64,000 nucleotides of DNA from Hyalangium versicolor (lineage in GTDB: Bacteria; Myxococcota; Myxococcia; Myxococcales; Myxococcaceae). This document shows positions 12,760 through 23,685 of the stretch, piece by piece; within the stretch, counting starts at the first letter, position 1; every line of letters begins with the position of its first letter. The notes beneath the pieces were generated by a model. It did not search any database, was not told the origin of the DNA, and was given only the letters and a program-made list of their open reading frames with translations. The DNA lies in the NCBI RefSeq assembly GCF_020103695.1, contig NZ_JAHXBF010000018.1, forward strand, positions 124,001 through 188,000, read 5' to 3'. The translations under genes were made by a program, and so were the position numbers.

Positions 12760-13952
12760 ATTCCGTGGAGCGTTACAACGGAACGCCCAAGCTGATGGTG
12801 CCGGCCTTCGGCATCGGCATCCTCGGGCTCGTGCTGACGGCGGTGGGCGCCTTCGTGGGCGACGCGCGCGCGGCGGCTCACAGCTACCTGTTCGGCTACG
12901 TGTACTGGGCGGGCATCGCCGTGGCCTCCATCATCATGGTGGCCGTCTTCCACACGGCCAAGGCCAAGTGGATGACGGTGCTGCGCCGGGCCATGGAGAC
13001 GATGGCCATCTCCGTCCCCATCTTCGCGGTGCTCTTCCTGGGCCTCATCCCGGCCCTCAAGCTGCTGTACCCCTGGGTGCCGGAGTCCCCGCTCACCTCG
13101 GAGTTCACGGACGTCCAGCTGCACCACCTGCACAGCAAGCACGGCTACCTGAACGTGGGCTTCTTCTACGCCCGCCAGGTCATCTACTTCCTGGTGTGGA
13201 CGTTCGTCAGCCACCGCCTCTACGGCTGGAGCACCCGCCAGGACGAGGGTGGGGACCTGATGCTCACGGTGAAGCAGCGGTTCTTTGCGCCCGGTTCTCT
13301 ACCTTTTCTTGCCCTTACGATCACTTTTGCTGCGTTCGACTGGATGATGAGCCTCACGCCGCTCTGGCAGTCGACCATCTATGGCGTCTATTACTTCGCC
13401 GGCAGCTTCCTGGCGGCCTTCTGCGTGCTGACGCTCACGACGGTGAACGCCCAGGGCAAGGACCTCTACGGGAACCTGGTGACGACGGCGCACTACCATA
13501 ACCTGGGCAAGCTGATGCTGGCCTTCGTGGCCTTCTGGGCCTACATCGCCTTCAGCCAGTTCCTGCTCGTGTGGATCGCCAACCTCCCGGAGGAGGCGCC
13601 CTGGTACCACGTGCGCATCTTCGGCGGCTGGCGCCCGGTGTCCATCGCCCTGTTCTTCATCCAGTTCCTCATCCCCTTCGGCATCCTGCTGTCGCGCAAC
13701 CTGAAGCTGCAGCCGCGCAAGCTGGCCGTGGTGGCCGTGTACCTGCTCATCGTTCACGCGGTGGACCTGTACTGGCTCATCTTCCCCGCCTACAACTCGG
13801 AGCACCCTTCCTTCCCGTGGACGATCATCACCGCGTGGGTGGGCGTGGGCGGCATCGCCGTGGGCTTCGCGCTGTTCCGCGCCCGCGGCCGGTACACGGT
13901 GCCGGTGAAGGATCCGTACATCGCTGACTCGCTGAGGTACGTGCAGCCATGA
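12756..13952 (+). CDS. actF: ActF, membrane subunit of ACIII
   Basis: A 398-residue polytopic protein with about ten predicted helices, related to ActC but shorter. Structural work on the family places ActF beside ActC in the membrane. Start and stop both overlap neighbours as ATGA, so actE, actF and the following gene are probably translationally coupled. Around 13,300 a short run of less GC-biased codons occurs (coding the FLALTITFAAFDWMM segment), with no frame disruption. Confidence 0.91.
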   Translation: MNSVERYNGTPKLMVPAFGIGILGLVLTAVGAFVGDARAAAHSYLFGYVYWAGIAVASIIMVAVFHTAKAKWMTVLRRAMETMAISVPIFAVLFLGLIPALKLLYPWVPESPLTSEFTDVQLHHLHSKHGYLNVGFFYARQVIYFLVWTFVSHRLYGWSTRQDEGGDLMLTVKQRFFAPGSLPFLALTITFAAFDWMMSLTPLWQSTIYGVYYFAGSFLAAFCVLTLTTVNAQGKDLYGNLVTTAHYHNLGKLMLAFVAFWAYIAFSQFLLVWIANLPEEAPWYHVRIFGGWRPVSIALFFIQFLIPFGILLSRNLKLQPRKLAVVAVYLLIVHAVDLYWLIFPAYNSEHPSFPWTIITAWVGVGGIAVGFALFRARGRYTVPVKDPYIADSLRYVQP

Positions 13953-14494
13953 GCAAGAAGACGCAAGTCGAAGAGGAGTCGCGCGTCATCGTCGGCGCCC
14001 ATGGCGTGGCGGCCGAGGAGGACCACCTGGTCCTCGGCAAGGTCATCCGCGTGGGAGTGCTCTCCCTGCTCATCTTCGGCGTGAGCGCCGTGGTGGCGTG
14101 GCGCGGACAGGTGAACCTGGAGCGCGAGTTCCAGCCGGACGGCCCGCCGCCCAAGCCGATCGCCATCGGCCAGTACGAGATCGGCATCGTCAACCAGCGC
14201 ATGTTCGAGCAGGACTCGCACGCCACGGAGAAGCTCGAGGGCCAGCACAAGGCGCTCGAGGCCGGCACGGGTGACCAGCCCGGCGTCGTGGCGCACCTGC
14301 CGCTGGAGAAGGCCATGGACCAGGTCATCGCGGACGCCGCGAAGCCTCCTCCCCCGCCGCCGGCTCCCCCGGCTCCCGAGCCCACCTCGCCCCAGGGCAA
14401 GGCCCCGGCTCCCGCTCCCGGCGGCAAGGCTCCGGCCCAGGCCCCGGCTCCCGCGCCCACCACTCCGGCGGCTCCCGCCCCCACCCCTCACTAG
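13949..14494 (+). CDS. small membrane-anchored Pro/Ala-rich protein of the ACIII/caa3 operon
   Basis: A 181-residue protein of unknown function. It has about 30 cytoplasmic residues, one transmembrane helix at about 33-51 (VLSLLIFGVSAVVAW), a periplasmic domain of ~90 residues, and a C-terminal tail of about 45 residues made almost only of Pro, Ala, Gly and Lys. No haem or metal motif is visible. It overlaps actF and precedes SCO, so assembly or docking of the respiratory complex is a plausible but unproven role. The low-complexity tail resembles a spacer through the periplasm. Confidence 0.8.
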   Translation: MSKKTQVEEESRVIVGAHGVAAEEDHLVLGKVIRVGVLSLLIFGVSAVVAWRGQVNLEREFQPDGPPPKPIAIGQYEIGIVNQRMFEQDSHATEKLEGQHKALEAGTGDQPGVVAHLPLEKAMDQVIADAAKPPPPPPAPPAPEPTSPQGKAPAPAPGGKAPAQAPAPAPTTPAAPAPTPH

Positions 14495-14512
14495 GTTCCA
14501 GGTCTCGCTCCG

Positions 14513-15394
14513 ATGTCGATGTCCTCCTTCCAGTCCCTGCCTTCCTCCCGCGCCGGCTGGCGCGCGGGGCTCGCCGTGGCGGCGCTCGTGCTGAGCGTGG
14601 CGCTGCCAGCGGCCGCCCTGCCCGGTGGAGGAAAGACGCCTCGGGACATCGTCGACGCCCAGCAGCCCCCGCAGGTGCAGGGCGTGGACGTGGAAGAGCA
14701 CCTGGGCGAGCCGCTGCCGCTGCAGGCCCGCTTCCTGGACGAGACGGGCAAAGAGGTGCGCCTGGGCGATGTGCTGCCCAAGGACAAGCCCACCCTGCTG
14801 ACGCTGGTGTATTACGAGTGCCCCATGCTCTGTAACCTGGTCATCAACGGCCAGGTGAGCGCCATGCGCGAGGTAGGGCTGGAGCTGGGCAAGGACTACC
14901 ACGCCATCACCGTGAGCATCGATCCCAAGGACACGCCCACCCAGAGCCTGGAGCGGCGCCGCCGCCACCTGCAGGCCATGGGCAAGTCCGAGTCGGCGCC
15001 CTGGCACTTCCTCACGGGCACCGAGGACAACATCCACCTGCTCACCGAGGCGGTGGGTTTCAAGTATCGCTACGACGAGGCCAGCAAGCAGTTCGCCCAC
15101 CCCGCCGTGGTGCAGGTCATCACCCCCGAGGGCAGCGTTTCCCGCTACCTCTACGGAACCACCTTCCCCGCCAAGGACATGAAGCTGGCGCTGGTGGAAG
15201 CCGGTAACGGTCGAGTGGGCACCAGCTTCGACCGAGTCGTCCTGTCCTGTTTCAAGTATGACGCCGCGATGCGGCGGTACAGCTTCTACGTGTTCGGCTT
15301 CATTCGGACGGGAGCGCTGCTGGTGTTCACCGCGCTCTCGTCGATGCTGATCTTTTTCTGGAGGCGCGAGCTGAAGAAAGGCGCTGCGGCATGA
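14513..15394 (+). CDS. SCO1/SenC-type copper chaperone for cytochrome oxidase
   Basis: A 293-residue thioredoxin-fold protein. A signal segment or N-terminal helix (about 15-38) is followed by the SCO domain. The copper site CPMLC (CxxxC) sits in YYECPMLCN, and the distal His is in the segment around WHFLTG. There is a C-terminal helix at about 262-282. SCO proteins deliver copper to the CuA centre of subunit II, which is the next gene and overlaps by ATGA. The C-terminal anchor in addition to the N-terminal one is typical of deltaproteobacterial forms. Confidence 0.92.
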   Translation: MSMSSFQSLPSSRAGWRAGLAVAALVLSVALPAAALPGGGKTPRDIVDAQQPPQVQGVDVEEHLGEPLPLQARFLDETGKEVRLGDVLPKDKPTLLTLVYYECPMLCNLVINGQVSAMREVGLELGKDYHAITVSIDPKDTPTQSLERRRRHLQAMGKSESAPWHFLTGTEDNIHLLTEAVGFKYRYDEASKQFAHPAVVQVITPEGSVSRYLYGTTFPAKDMKLALVEAGNGRVGTSFDRVVLSCFKYDAAMRRYSFYVFGFIRTGALLVFTALSSMLIFFWRRELKKGAAA

Positions 15395-16420
15395 GCAATC
15401 TCGCTGACAAAATCCTCTTCCTTCCGGAGCGCGCGTCGACGTTCGCGGAGAAGGTCGACCACCTCCACTACTTCGTCGTCGGCGTCACCATGGTGTCGTC
15501 GATCGCGGTGGGCCTGGCGGCGGTCTTCATGTTCTTCCGCTACCGGCGGCGCGTGCCCAATCAGGCCACCGAGTACGTGGTGCCCAACCTGCCCACCGAG
15601 TTCCTCTTCGTCTCGGTGCCGCTGGTGTTCTTCCTGGCCTGGTTCGCCATCGGCTTCCGGGACTTCGTCTTCTTCACCACGCCGCCCAAGGACACGTACG
15701 ACGTGTACGTGATGGGCAAGCAGTGGATGTGGAAGTTCGCGTACCCGGAGGGCCCCAACGGGGTGAACGTGCTGCACGTGCCGGCCAACCGGAACGTGCG
15801 CCTGCTCATCACCTCGCGGGACGTGCTGCACTCCTTCTACGTGCCGGCCTTCCGCATCAAGATGGACGCGCTGCCGGGCCGCTACACCCAGGCCTGGTTC
15901 AACGCGACCAAGCCCGGCACCTACCAGGTGCTGTGCACGGAGTACTGCGGCCTGAGCCACTCGAAGATGCTGGCGGAGGTGGTGGTGCTCTCGCCGGAGG
16001 ACTTCGAGGAGTGGCTCAAGCAACAGCAACGCGGCAAGCTGGCCGGCCGCCAGGACGCGCTGGCGGACACCTCGCTGGTGCCGCCGGTGGCGCGCATGGC
16101 CGAGCAGGGCCAGAAGCTGGCCGGCACGCAGGGCTGCTTCAAGTGCCACACGGTGGACGGGGCGCCGCACATCGGCCCCACCTTCCTGGGCCTGTATGAT
16201 CGCGTGGAGAAGCTGGACGACGGGCAGACCATCCGCGTGGACGAGGCCTACATCACCCAGTCGATGATGGATCCCGGGGCGCACCTGGTGGCCGGCTACA
16301 AGAATGTGATGCCAACCTTCCAGGGCAAGCTGGCGGGCCCCGAGACGGCCGCCATCGTCGAGTTCATCAAGTCGCTGCGTACGCAGAACGTGCGCGAGGG
16401 CGCTTCTCAAGGACCGGCCT

Positions 16421-16437
<17 letters not shown>
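15391..16437 (+). CDS. coxB: cytochrome c oxidase subunit II with fused cytochrome c domain (caa3 type)
   Basis: A 348-residue subunit II. Two N-terminal transmembrane helices are followed by a cupredoxin domain. The CuA ligands read [12 protein letters not shown] (C-x3-C-x3-H-x2-M), with the upstream His in [10 protein letters not shown]. The C-terminus carries a haem c domain, CFKCH at residues 249-253, with Met in KNVMPTF. The fused haem defines a caa3-type oxidase that can accept electrons directly from ACIII. The frame overlaps the SCO gene by 4 nt and coxA by 17 nt. Confidence 0.95.
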
Positions 16438-18095
<1,658 letters not shown>

Positions 18096-18106
<11 letters not shown>

Positions 18107-18761
18107 TGCTCACCCCGCGGGCGCCACGCCCGGGGTCCCCCGCCTGGCGCAGCACTTCGCCTCGCTGGAGGTGCAGAACCACGCCGCCCGCCTGGGCATG
18201 TGGCTGTTCCTCTCCACCGAAATCCTGCTCTTCGCCGGCCTGTTCGTCTGCTACGGCTGCTACCGCTACCTGTTCCCGGACGCCTTCGCCCAGGCGAGCC
18301 GCCACCTGGACCTGTCGCTGGGCACCATCAACACCGTGGTGCTCATCACCTCGTCGCTGACGGCGGCGCTCGCGGTGCACTACGCGAAGGAGGGCAAGAA
18401 CAAGACGGTGGCGCTCATGTTCGTGCTCACCATCGCCATGGCGTGCGCGTTCCTCGTCATCAAGGGCTTCGAGTACAGCCACAAGTTCGCCGAGGGCGCG
18501 CTGCCCGGTAAGTACTACCACTTCGAAGAGGTGCAGCTGCCGGGCGCGCCGCTGTACTTCACGATCTACTTCCTGGCCACGGGCCTGCACGCCTTCCACG
18601 TCATCGTCGGCATGAGCGTGCTGGCGTGGCTGACGGTGAAGGCGATCCGCGAGCAGAACTTCGGGCCCAACAACTACACCGCGGTCGAGCTGGGCAGCAT
18701 GTACTGGCACCTCGTCGACCTGGTGTGGATCTTCCTCTTCCCGCTGCTGTACCTCATCTAG
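18096..18761 (+). CDS. coxC: cytochrome c oxidase subunit III
   Basis: A 221-residue polytopic protein with about five helices and the subunit III features [14 protein letters not shown] and a C-terminal [17 protein letters not shown]. The start overlaps the coxA end by 11 nt. Subunit III is non-catalytic and stabilises proton uptake and assembly in the oxidase. Confidence 0.94.
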
Positions 18762-18779
18762 TTCCAGGAGCTCTTCAAC

Positions 18780-19232
18780 ATGTCCGCGGCCAATGAGTCC
18801 CAGCAGGAAGCTCGCAACATGGCGGAGCACCACAGCGCTGCTCCGTACTGGATCGTCTGGGTAGCGCTGCTGTTCTTCACCGGTCTGACGGTGTTCACCG
18901 GGCGCATGCACTTCTCGCTGGCGCTCCCGGTGGCACTCGCCATCGCCACCACGAAGGGTCTGCTGGTGCTGCTGATCTTCATGCACCTGAAGGACCACAA
19001 GGGCGCCAACCGGCTGGTGATGGGCGTGTCGTTCCTCTTCGTGCTGATGATGCTCATCATGCCGATGGCGGACTTCGCCACGCGCTTCCGCCCGGCGAAC
19101 CCCGCCGGCTCGCACCTGAGCGATCTGCCGGACCTGAACTTCATCGAGGGCAAGACGCCGGCGCACGGCGGTGCCCACGGTGGAGCGCACTCCGGTGGTG
19201 GGCACGAGTCCCCGAGCGAGCACAAGGAGTAG
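18780..19232 (+). CDS. coxD: cytochrome c oxidase subunit IV (prokaryotic small subunit)
   Basis: A 150-residue protein with three transmembrane helices between residues ~22 and 100. The signature KGLLVLLIFMHLK is typical of the prokaryotic subunit IV/CyoD-like family. The soluble tail is His/Gly-rich (HGGAHGGAHSGGG). A purine-rich CAGGAGC precedes the start by ~8 nt. It is the last gene of the respiratory operon, and a strong GC hairpin follows within 30 nt. Confidence 0.9.
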   Translation: MSAANESQQEARNMAEHHSAAPYWIVWVALLFFTGLTVFTGRMHFSLALPVALAIATTKGLLVLLIFMHLKDHKGANRLVMGVSFLFVLMMLIMPMADFATRFRPANPAGSHLSDLPDLNFIEGKTPAHGGAHGGAHSGGGHESPSEHKE

Positions 19233-19257
19233 CTCGCCTCCTCCACCTGGAGGTTTC

Positions 19258-19287
19258 CGCGGCGCCGAGGGTATCCCCGGCGCCGCG
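19258..19287. terminator. hairpin between convergent coxD and the DUF481 gene
   Basis: A perfect 10-bp inverted repeat, CGCGGCGCCG / CGGCGCCGCG, with a 10-nt loop. It is followed on the plus strand by TTGCGTTT, a weak U tract. It lies between convergent genes ending at 19,232 (+) and 19,319 (-), so it could stop transcription from either side. Confidence 0.6.
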
Positions 19288-19318
19288 TTGCGTTTGCGGG
19301 CTCCCCGGCTGTGAGGAG

Positions 19319-20296
19319 CTAGAACGCGATCGAGACGTTGGCCGACAGCGCCGTGTCCGTGGACACCTTCCCCGGAGGCGGCGCGCTGTCGTACTGGAGG
19401 ACGAAGCTGGTGCCGATGGTGAGCGTCTCCGACAACCCCACCGCGAGCGTGGAGGTGCTGTTCACGAGGAGGCGGGACTCTCCCAGTACGTTGGGGATGG
19501 CCTCGGCCTGCTCGGTGAAGACCGTGTCCTTGGTCAGCCCGTAGCTGAACGCCACGCCCACTCGAGGGCCGCCCAGGTCCACGTCCTCGAGATCCAACGG
19601 CGTCGGGTAGTACTGGAAGCGCGTCTCGCGGGAGAAGCGGAAGGCCAGGTCCGTGCGCAGCGAAGTGGTGCGCCCGTCCGGCGTCTTCTCGTCCCACCAG
19701 GAGATGCCCGCGCCCGCCTCGCCGATGCCGCGCACCTCCACGCTCTTCACGTGGTCCGTCTGCGCGCCGGCCAGCAGGTAACCGCTGACCACCGGCGTGA
19801 AGCGGCGATCCACCCGGACATCCACGCCCGCGCTGAGGGCCACCACCTGCGTGCGCTCGCCCTCCGTCTCCGTGGCGGCCAGGCGACTGCGGCCGTACAG
19901 GCCCTGCGCCTTGAGCGAGTAGATCCACCCCTGCGTCTTGCGCTCGGCCGAGGCCAGTCCGCTGAACGTCAGCGTCGAGGCGTTGCCCGAGAGCGCGATG
20001 AGCCCCAGTCCAATGTTCCCATTCCAGGGATCCTCCTTCGGAGCCTCGGCCGTCTTGGCGGGAGGCGCTTCAGGCGCTGCGGGAGCCGCGGGAGTGGCGG
20101 GCTTGCCCAGGGCCTCGCTCAGGCGCTCGACGGCGGCGGCCATGCGGGCACTGGCCTCGGCGGCCTTCTCGGCAGCGGCGGCGGCCTTCTCGGCGGCGGC
20201 AGCGGCACGCTCGGCGGCGACCTCGGTGGCCGGAGTGGCAGGAGGAGTAGGGGTCTGGGCTTGAAGGGAAGTGGCTACGAGGAAAGCAGTCAGCAT
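19319..20296 (-). CDS. DUF481-type outer-membrane protein with Ala/Glu/Lys coiled N-terminus
   Basis: A 325-residue secreted protein. The signal peptide MLTAFLVATSLQAQ is followed by ~60 residues of Ala-rich heptad-like sequence (AAAAEKAAAAAEKAAEA), then a Pro/Ala linker. From about residue 90 there is a beta-rich domain beginning NGNIGLGLIALSGNASTLT, the pattern of DUF481 (YdiY-like) proteins. It ends in a Phe, as outer-membrane barrels do. A much longer frame exists upstream but has no signal peptide at its start and poor codon use. Its specific function is unknown. Confidence 0.78.
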   Translation of the reverse strand: MLTAFLVATSLQAQTPTPPATPATEVAAERAAAAAEKAAAAAEKAAEASARMAAAVERLSEALGKPATPAAPAAPEAPPAKTAEAPKEDPWNGNIGLGLIALSGNASTLTFSGLASAERKTQGWIYSLKAQGLYGRSRLAATETEGERTQVVALSAGVDVRVDRRFTPVVSGYLLAGAQTDHVKSVEVRGIGEAGAGISWWDEKTPDGRTTSLRTDLAFRFSRETRFQYYPTPLDLEDVDLGGPRVGVAFSYGLTKDTVFTEQAEAIPNVLGESRLLVNSTSTLAVGLSETLTIGTSFVLQYDSAPPPGKVSTDTALSANVSIAF

Positions 20297-20462
20297 GTGC
20301 AATGAACCCGTGATGGGGGTGTTCAGGACCCACCCGTTGAGGGCGGCCTGCCCGGTGGGATGCCCGATACTCTCTCCGGTTGCAGGGTTCGGCGACAGAA
20401 ATGCCCCGATCCTTCTACGCTGAGCGCCTCCGCTTGAAACCGCCTCTGGAGGCACGCCTCGC

Positions 20463-21137
20463 ATGAAGCTCGCCCAGTTGGCCCTGCTGTCCTGTCTGCT
20501 GCTGCCCGGCGTCTCCGCGGCCCAGCGGCGAGTCACCGCGCCCGTGGACATCGCTTTCGGTCCCGCCGCGTTCCTCTTCTTCGGCCCCGTGTTCGAGGAC
20601 CAGCCCATCCACACCGGGCTGAAGATCTCCGTGGAGGCCGTGCTCGACAAGGAGTGGCTGCAGGCCCACAAGAACCTCTTCCCCCAGCGGCAGCGCGGCC
20701 GGGTGCTGGCCATGAACGAGGTCCGCTACGCCCCCGCGATCCTCAAGCTCATTCCGGACTCCATCATCATCTCGCCGAAGTACCGGAACACCTCCATGTA
20801 TGGAGCCACCTGGAAGCCGCTGGGCTTCGGCCTGGGGCTCACTCCGAGCCCGGTGCGCCTCTCGCTCGATGCGGGGCTGATCGTCACCTACGCGTACCTG
20901 TCCTCGGACACGCTGGAGAACACCCACTTCTTCCGGCCCGGCGCCCAGCTCAACGCGGACCTGGAGTTCCAGTTGTCCAAGACGTTCCTCGTGAGCATCG
21001 GGTGGAACTCGTCCCTCTACATTCCGCAGCGCGTGGGGACCTTCACGGAGACGAAGCCGATCAACGAGTCCATCTTCCACGTGGGCCAGGCGTACCTGCT
21101 GCTGCACTTCCGCGTTCCCTTCACCGCTACCATGTGA
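20463..21137 (+). CDS. secreted outer-membrane-like hypothetical protein
   Basis: A 224-residue protein with a clear signal peptide (MKLAQLALLSCLLLPGVSA, cleavage after Ala) and alternating hydrophobic beta strands through the rest, consistent with a small barrel or surface protein. No family was recognised. It is divergent from the DUF481 gene; the 166-nt gap between them must hold both promoters. The GNAT gene starts 7 nt downstream, so the two are probably co-transcribed. Confidence 0.75.
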   Translation: MKLAQLALLSCLLLPGVSAAQRRVTAPVDIAFGPAAFLFFGPVFEDQPIHTGLKISVEAVLDKEWLQAHKNLFPQRQRGRVLAMNEVRYAPAILKLIPDSIIISPKYRNTSMYGATWKPLGFGLGLTPSPVRLSLDAGLIVTYAYLSSDTLENTHFFRPGAQLNADLEFQLSKTFLVSIGWNSSLYIPQRVGTFTETKPINESIFHVGQAYLLLHFRVPFTATM

Positions 21138-21144
21138 GCCAGCC

Positions 21145-22101
21145 ATGAAACTTGTACTCGCCAGCGAGAGCCAGAAGACCGAACGGGATCTCGTCACCCA
21201 CTCCGCCTGGGGCGTGTCCCTCACCGTCGAGGGATATCTCCAGCGCGAGCGGAGGCTGCGAGCCCAGCGTTGGGCTCACGCCGAGATGAAGACGTGGCTG
21301 TTGTGCGCGGACGATGGGGCCGCGCTCGCCTCGTGTGAGACGTTCCGCATGGACAGCTTCCTGCGCGCTCCGGATGGAGCGTTCGCGCAGGGTGACAGCT
21401 TTGGCATCGCCAGCGTCTTCACCGAGGAGCGGCTGCGCGGACGCGGGTATGCCACCCGGCTGATGGATCTGCTGGCCGCGGAGCTGGAGCGCATTTCGCC
21501 TCGGGCCCAGAGCGCGCTGCTCTTCTCGGACGTGGGCGCCCCGCTCTACCAGCGCTCCGGCTACCGGGAGCTGGATGCCTGGGACTGGAGCTTCGCCCCG
21601 GAGCCGGGCGAGCCCTCCGAGCGGGTGGATCGGCTGCTCTCCGAGAAGGAGCTCGGCGCCGCACTGGCCCGCATGCGCCACCCCGAGGCCCCCTTCTTCC
21701 TCTGGCCCACCGCGGATCAGGTGGACTGGCACATCGAGCGCGAGCGCATCTACTCGGAGCTGATACCCCGCCCGCGCCCGGAGGCCAACGGCGCCATGGC
21801 CGGCGAGTCCACCGCCCTCTGGTACATGATGAGCCGCTACAGCGCCTTGATCGTGGCGATGTTCGACGCCCGCTCGGCCGAGGATGCCACCGCGTTGCTC
21901 TCAGCCGCCCGCCGCGTGGCCCACCGGGCAGGGCTCTCGAAGGTCGTGGTGTGGGAGGAGCCTGGCATGGGATCGCTCCTGTCGCAGGTGCCGGGCGCCG
22001 TGCGCGAGGCGCGGGACGGCTCGCTGCCCATGCTGCGGCCACTGCGGCCCGAGGTGCCTCTCTCCCCGGCCACGCCCATCCCGCGAGCGCTCTGGGTCTA
22101 A
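21145..22101 (+). CDS. GNAT-family N-acetyltransferase
   Basis: A 318-residue protein with a GNAT domain in its first ~170 residues. The acetyl-CoA loop reads LRGRGYATRLM (R-x-x-G-x-A), and LYQRSGY is the usual motif B ending. The C-terminal half is a second, less conserved domain. Paralogues with this layout are common in myxobacteria and fungi (LYC1-like). The substrate is unknown; lysine or another small amine is possible. Confidence 0.82.
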   Translation: MKLVLASESQKTERDLVTHSAWGVSLTVEGYLQRERRLRAQRWAHAEMKTWLLCADDGAALASCETFRMDSFLRAPDGAFAQGDSFGIASVFTEERLRGRGYATRLMDLLAAELERISPRAQSALLFSDVGAPLYQRSGYRELDAWDWSFAPEPGEPSERVDRLLSEKELGAALARMRHPEAPFFLWPTADQVDWHIERERIYSELIPRPRPEANGAMAGESTALWYMMSRYSALIVAMFDARSAEDATALLSAARRVAHRAGLSKVVVWEEPGMGSLLSQVPGAVREARDGSLPMLRPLRPEVPLSPATPIPRALWV

Positions 22102-22130
22102 TTGGCGCCCGCTGCGGTTAGGATGCGCCC

Positions 22131-23282
22131 ATGGCCAAGCGCATCCGGATCATCGAGGGCACGTGGGACTGCACTTCGTGTGACACGAAGGGCATCCTCG
22201 CCCGGCACAAGAAGTGCCCCCAGTGTGGCAATCCGCGTGAGCTCACCGGCAAGGAGTCCGAGTTCGAGTTCGGCGGCACGGATGCGAAGACAGGCAAGTC
22301 GCTGCGCGAGGGTGTCACGGACGAGAAGGCGCTGGAGCTGGCCCACGCCGGCGTGGACTGGTTCTGCGCCTACTGCGGCGCCTCCAACCGGGGCGACCAG
22401 GAGATCTGCAAGAACTGCCGGGCCGAGCGGTCCACCGATGCCAAGGCACTGGAGGAAGAGGCGGATCCGCGCCGGCCTCCCGAGAATCGGCCCCCGCCGG
22501 CCCCGAAGAAGCGCGGCACCTTCGCCAAGGTGATGCTGGCATTGGGTGGCATCTTCTCCCTCTGCTGCTTCGGGACGATCGCTTATGGATTCTGGTCGTC
22601 CATCCCTCATGACACCACGGGCCAGGTGGTGAGCACCGAGTGGAAGCGCACCGTGTTCCAGGAGCGCTTCGTGCCCGTGACGCTGGAGGGCTGGGCGGAC
22701 GAGCTGCACCCTCAGTCGCCGCGCATGCCCGTCAACGGTTCGGGCGAGGTGGCGGGAGTGCAGAACATCCGCGGGTGTGCCTCGCGTCAGCGCTCCACGC
22801 GCAAGGTGGCGGACGGTACCGAGCGCGTGTGCTCGACGAAGACGCGGAAGAAGGCCTGCGGCACCGAGGAGAAGTGCCACACGCGCAACAAGGGCAACGG
22901 CTTCAAGGAGGAGGTCTGCGAGGACGTCACGAAGTACTGCGACGAGTCCTACGAGGACTGCCGCAACGAGACGCGCTACCGCAACGAGCCCGTCTACGCC
23001 CAGAAGTGCAGCTACGACACGTACCAGTGGAAGGAAGTGACCCACCGGGAGGCCTCGGGCAAGAACGCGGAGCCTCCGCGCTGGCCGGACCTGTCCGTGA
23101 GCGCCGAGGACCGGCTGCGCCGCGAGGAGCAGTACGTCGTCAACCTCGAGTACGACGGCGGCAAGAAGAAGACCGAGCTCAAGCCGAAGACGGAGCAGGA
23201 GTACGTCGTCTGGAAGCCAGGCCAGCAGGTGGCCCTCACCGTGACGAACGGCGGGGATGTGAAGAAGATCGACCCGCGTTGA
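22131..23282 (+). CDS. zinc-ribbon membrane protein with cysteine-rich extracytoplasmic domain
   Basis: A 383-residue protein. It has two N-terminal zinc ribbons: CTSC...CPQC (residues ~13-30) and CAYC...CKNC (~80-98), with the WDCTSC/WFCAYC start and N-x10-C layout of RanBP2-like fingers. A transmembrane helix follows at ~138-158 (VMLALGGIFSLCCFG). The C-terminal part is highly charged and contains at least eight further cysteines between residues ~215 and 305, spaced irregularly. Function is not recognised. The topology implies cytoplasmic zinc ribbons and a disulfide-rich exterior. Confidence 0.75.
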   Translation: MAKRIRIIEGTWDCTSCDTKGILARHKKCPQCGNPRELTGKESEFEFGGTDAKTGKSLREGVTDEKALELAHAGVDWFCAYCGASNRGDQEICKNCRAERSTDAKALEEEADPRRPPENRPPPAPKKRGTFAKVMLALGGIFSLCCFGTIAYGFWSSIPHDTTGQVVSTEWKRTVFQERFVPVTLEGWADELHPQSPRMPVNGSGEVAGVQNIRGCASRQRSTRKVADGTERVCSTKTRKKACGTEEKCHTRNKGNGFKEEVCEDVTKYCDESYEDCRNETRYRNEPVYAQKCSYDTYQWKEVTHREASGKNAEPPRWPDLSVSAEDRLRREEQYVVNLEYDGGKKKTELKPKTEQEYVVWKPGQQVALTVTNGGDVKKIDPR

Positions 23283-23316
23283 GACGGGAGGCCCTCGCCT
23301 CACAGGAGCCCAGGTC

Positions 23317-23610
23317 ATGGAGTGCACTCGCTGTGGCGCCTGCTGCGTGGCGCCGGACATCGCCGCGCTGGACAAGCCACTGGGGATGCGCTGCCCGCAC
23401 CTCACCGCGGACAACCTGTGCTCGGTGTATGACCGCCGGCCGCAGGTCTGCCGAAGCTACGAGCCGGACGAGGTCTGCCAGCTCATCGAGGCGCCCACGT
23501 TGGAGGAGCGCGTTCAGAAGTACCTGGCCCTGTTCGGGCTGACGGGTGAGGCCGAGGCCACGCGCCAGGCGGGTTGCGCCTCCATGCGCCGGGCCCGCGG
23601 CGGAGCGTGA
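23317..23610 (+). CDS. YkgJ-family cysteine-cluster protein
   Basis: A 97-residue protein starting MECTRCGACC, the CxxCxxCC signature of the YkgJ/Fli-B-like zinc- or iron-binding family, with further cysteines in RCPHLTADNLCSVYDRRPQVC. The length is typical of the shortest members. The ATG at 23,317 is preceded by a modest purine run. The molecular role of the family is not established. Confidence 0.85.
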   Translation: MECTRCGACCVAPDIAALDKPLGMRCPHLTADNLCSVYDRRPQVCRSYEPDEVCQLIEAPTLEERVQKYLALFGLTGEAEATRQAGCASMRRARGGA

Positions 23611-23685
23611 GCCCGTGAGCAGGCCCTCGCACTCCCAACCCGCGAGGGACTTGTCTCGGCTTCGCTCGGGCGCTATCGCGGCCCC

